Origin: Phanerochaete sordida
Taxonomy: Eukaryota > Basidiomycota > Agaricomycetes > Polyporales > Phanerochaetaceae
NCBI GenBank assembly: GCA_019973155.2
Contig: BPQB01000159.1
Span: 1 to 31,421, forward strand
Direction of reading: 5' to 3'
DNA: 31,421 bases
The translations under genes and the position numbers were made by a program. The notes beneath the pieces are model-generated. The model saw nothing but the letters and a program-made list of their open reading frames with translations, had not been told where the DNA came from and searched no databases. Positions 31,198-31,421 of this stretch are shown here, one piece after another; the stretch's first letter is position 1; the number at the start of each line of letters is the position of its first letter.

Positions 31198-31253
31198 CGG
31201 AACAGGCCACGGATGCCACCGATAGAGGGCCGCGAGCGAAAAGTGCAGATTAA
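30930..31253 (+). CDS. ORF in right arm, paralogue of 1-277
   Basis: The conserved frame begins near 30930 (SSPTRSETAM) and runs to TAA at 31251-31253. ATG codons at 30903 and 30957 are candidate starts; the left-arm copy supports 30957 (its ATG at 250). It shares DKSTRLI, TPQASTQRGS, GSLTRAGH and IDGATLMD with the left arm, with in-frame indels only. The last 19 codons (STEQATDATDRGPRAKSAD) extend beyond the repeat boundary in this window. It is hydrophilic, with no transmembrane segment or known domain. It is probably a last exon of a gene whose upstream exons lie in the arm. Confidence 0.45.
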   Translation, partial: SSPTRSETAMAGKDKSTRLIDLERTERSPTPQASTQRGSHGSLTRAGHTVIDGATLMDPICQPSIYDIEYGLDSTRILRCPKLYTRSRSTEQATDATDRGPRAKSAD

Positions 31254-31270
31254 GGCGCGTGTTGGTTTCA

Positions 31271-31295
31271 CCCGCGGGGCACAGCGCCCCGCGGG
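31271..31295. repeat. GC-rich hairpin just outside the right arm
   Basis: The 10-base perfect arms CCCGCGGGGC and GCCCCGCGGG surround a 5-base loop (ACAGC). The hairpin lies 18 bases after the TAA at 31253. It could be structural or incidental; the following 120 bases are also very GC-rich and contain no gene that I can support. Confidence 0.8.
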
Positions 31296-31421
31296 CTACT
31301 TATCCTGAGGACCATGGAAGGGTCCGCGCCAGGACGGCCCCGACCCGAGGGCCGCGGCCGCCCTCCCTCAAGATACGCACCTTTTCGCTCGCAGTCGTGT
31401 AACTGTAAGTGGTCAGCGGAA

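Noticed and set aside
1..31421. Starship, Polinton or other known giant element bounded by the inverted repeat
   Set aside because: No tyrosine recombinase captain, protein-primed polymerase, retroviral-type integrase or capsid gene was seen, and no target duplication can be tested because the left end is the window edge.
31254..31421. Telomere or subtelomeric end
   Set aside because: No TTAGGG-type tandem repeats at either end of the window.

Overview
The window looks like nuclear DNA of a basidiomycete fungus, most likely a mushroom-forming agaricomycete. It is GC-rich. Its genes can only be read through short introns of about 49-64 bases with GT...AG ends and CTNAC/TACTAAT-like branch sites. 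It also carries a DDE transposase of a kind I recognise as common in Agaricomycetes. No prokaryotic signals, tRNA, rRNA or CRISPR array were seen. All gene models were spliced by eye and need transcript support.

Layout. (1) The window is bracketed by a diverged inverted repeat: bases 1 to about 870 pair with about 30300-31197. The outermost 119 bases differ at one position. Inward, the arms diverge but keep a reading frame. (2) 2052-7576 is a gene-dense block. Gene A is a two-TM membrane protein on the minus strand. Next comes a membrane-anchored J-domain protein (minus), and then gene B, a paralogue of A (plus). (3) 9282-13796 is a complete DNA transposon. It has 27/27 bp terminal inverted repeats, a TA target duplication and one five-exon gene. 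The gene joins a Ulp1-type cysteine protease to a DDE transposase. (4) 16471-17129 is a 659 bp non-autonomous TA-flanked element. It lies beside short coding-like exons and GAGGC palindromes. (5) 18067-18635 is a small basic protein gene. (6) About 18838-21181 holds decayed coding sequence with recognisable introns but in-frame stops. (7) 23099-28450 is a minus-strand run of gene C (third paralogue of A and B), two small basic proteins and a doubtful ORF. (8) 28600-30140 is again coding-like but broken.

How the parts relate. A, B and C form an unrecognised family. Their first exons align without gaps (aromatic-17, Trp-19, Met/Ile-21, Pro-22, Tyr-29). A second hydrophobic segment shares a Gly/Lys..Gln-Ser/Cys motif, every intron is phase 2, and the low-complexity tails lengthen from A to B to C. 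The J-protein and gene B are divergent, with 551 bases between their starts. The transposon and the TA-flanked element appear to be later insertions. The strongest candidates for something new are the protease-transposase fusion, the A/B/C family and the coding inverted-repeat arms.
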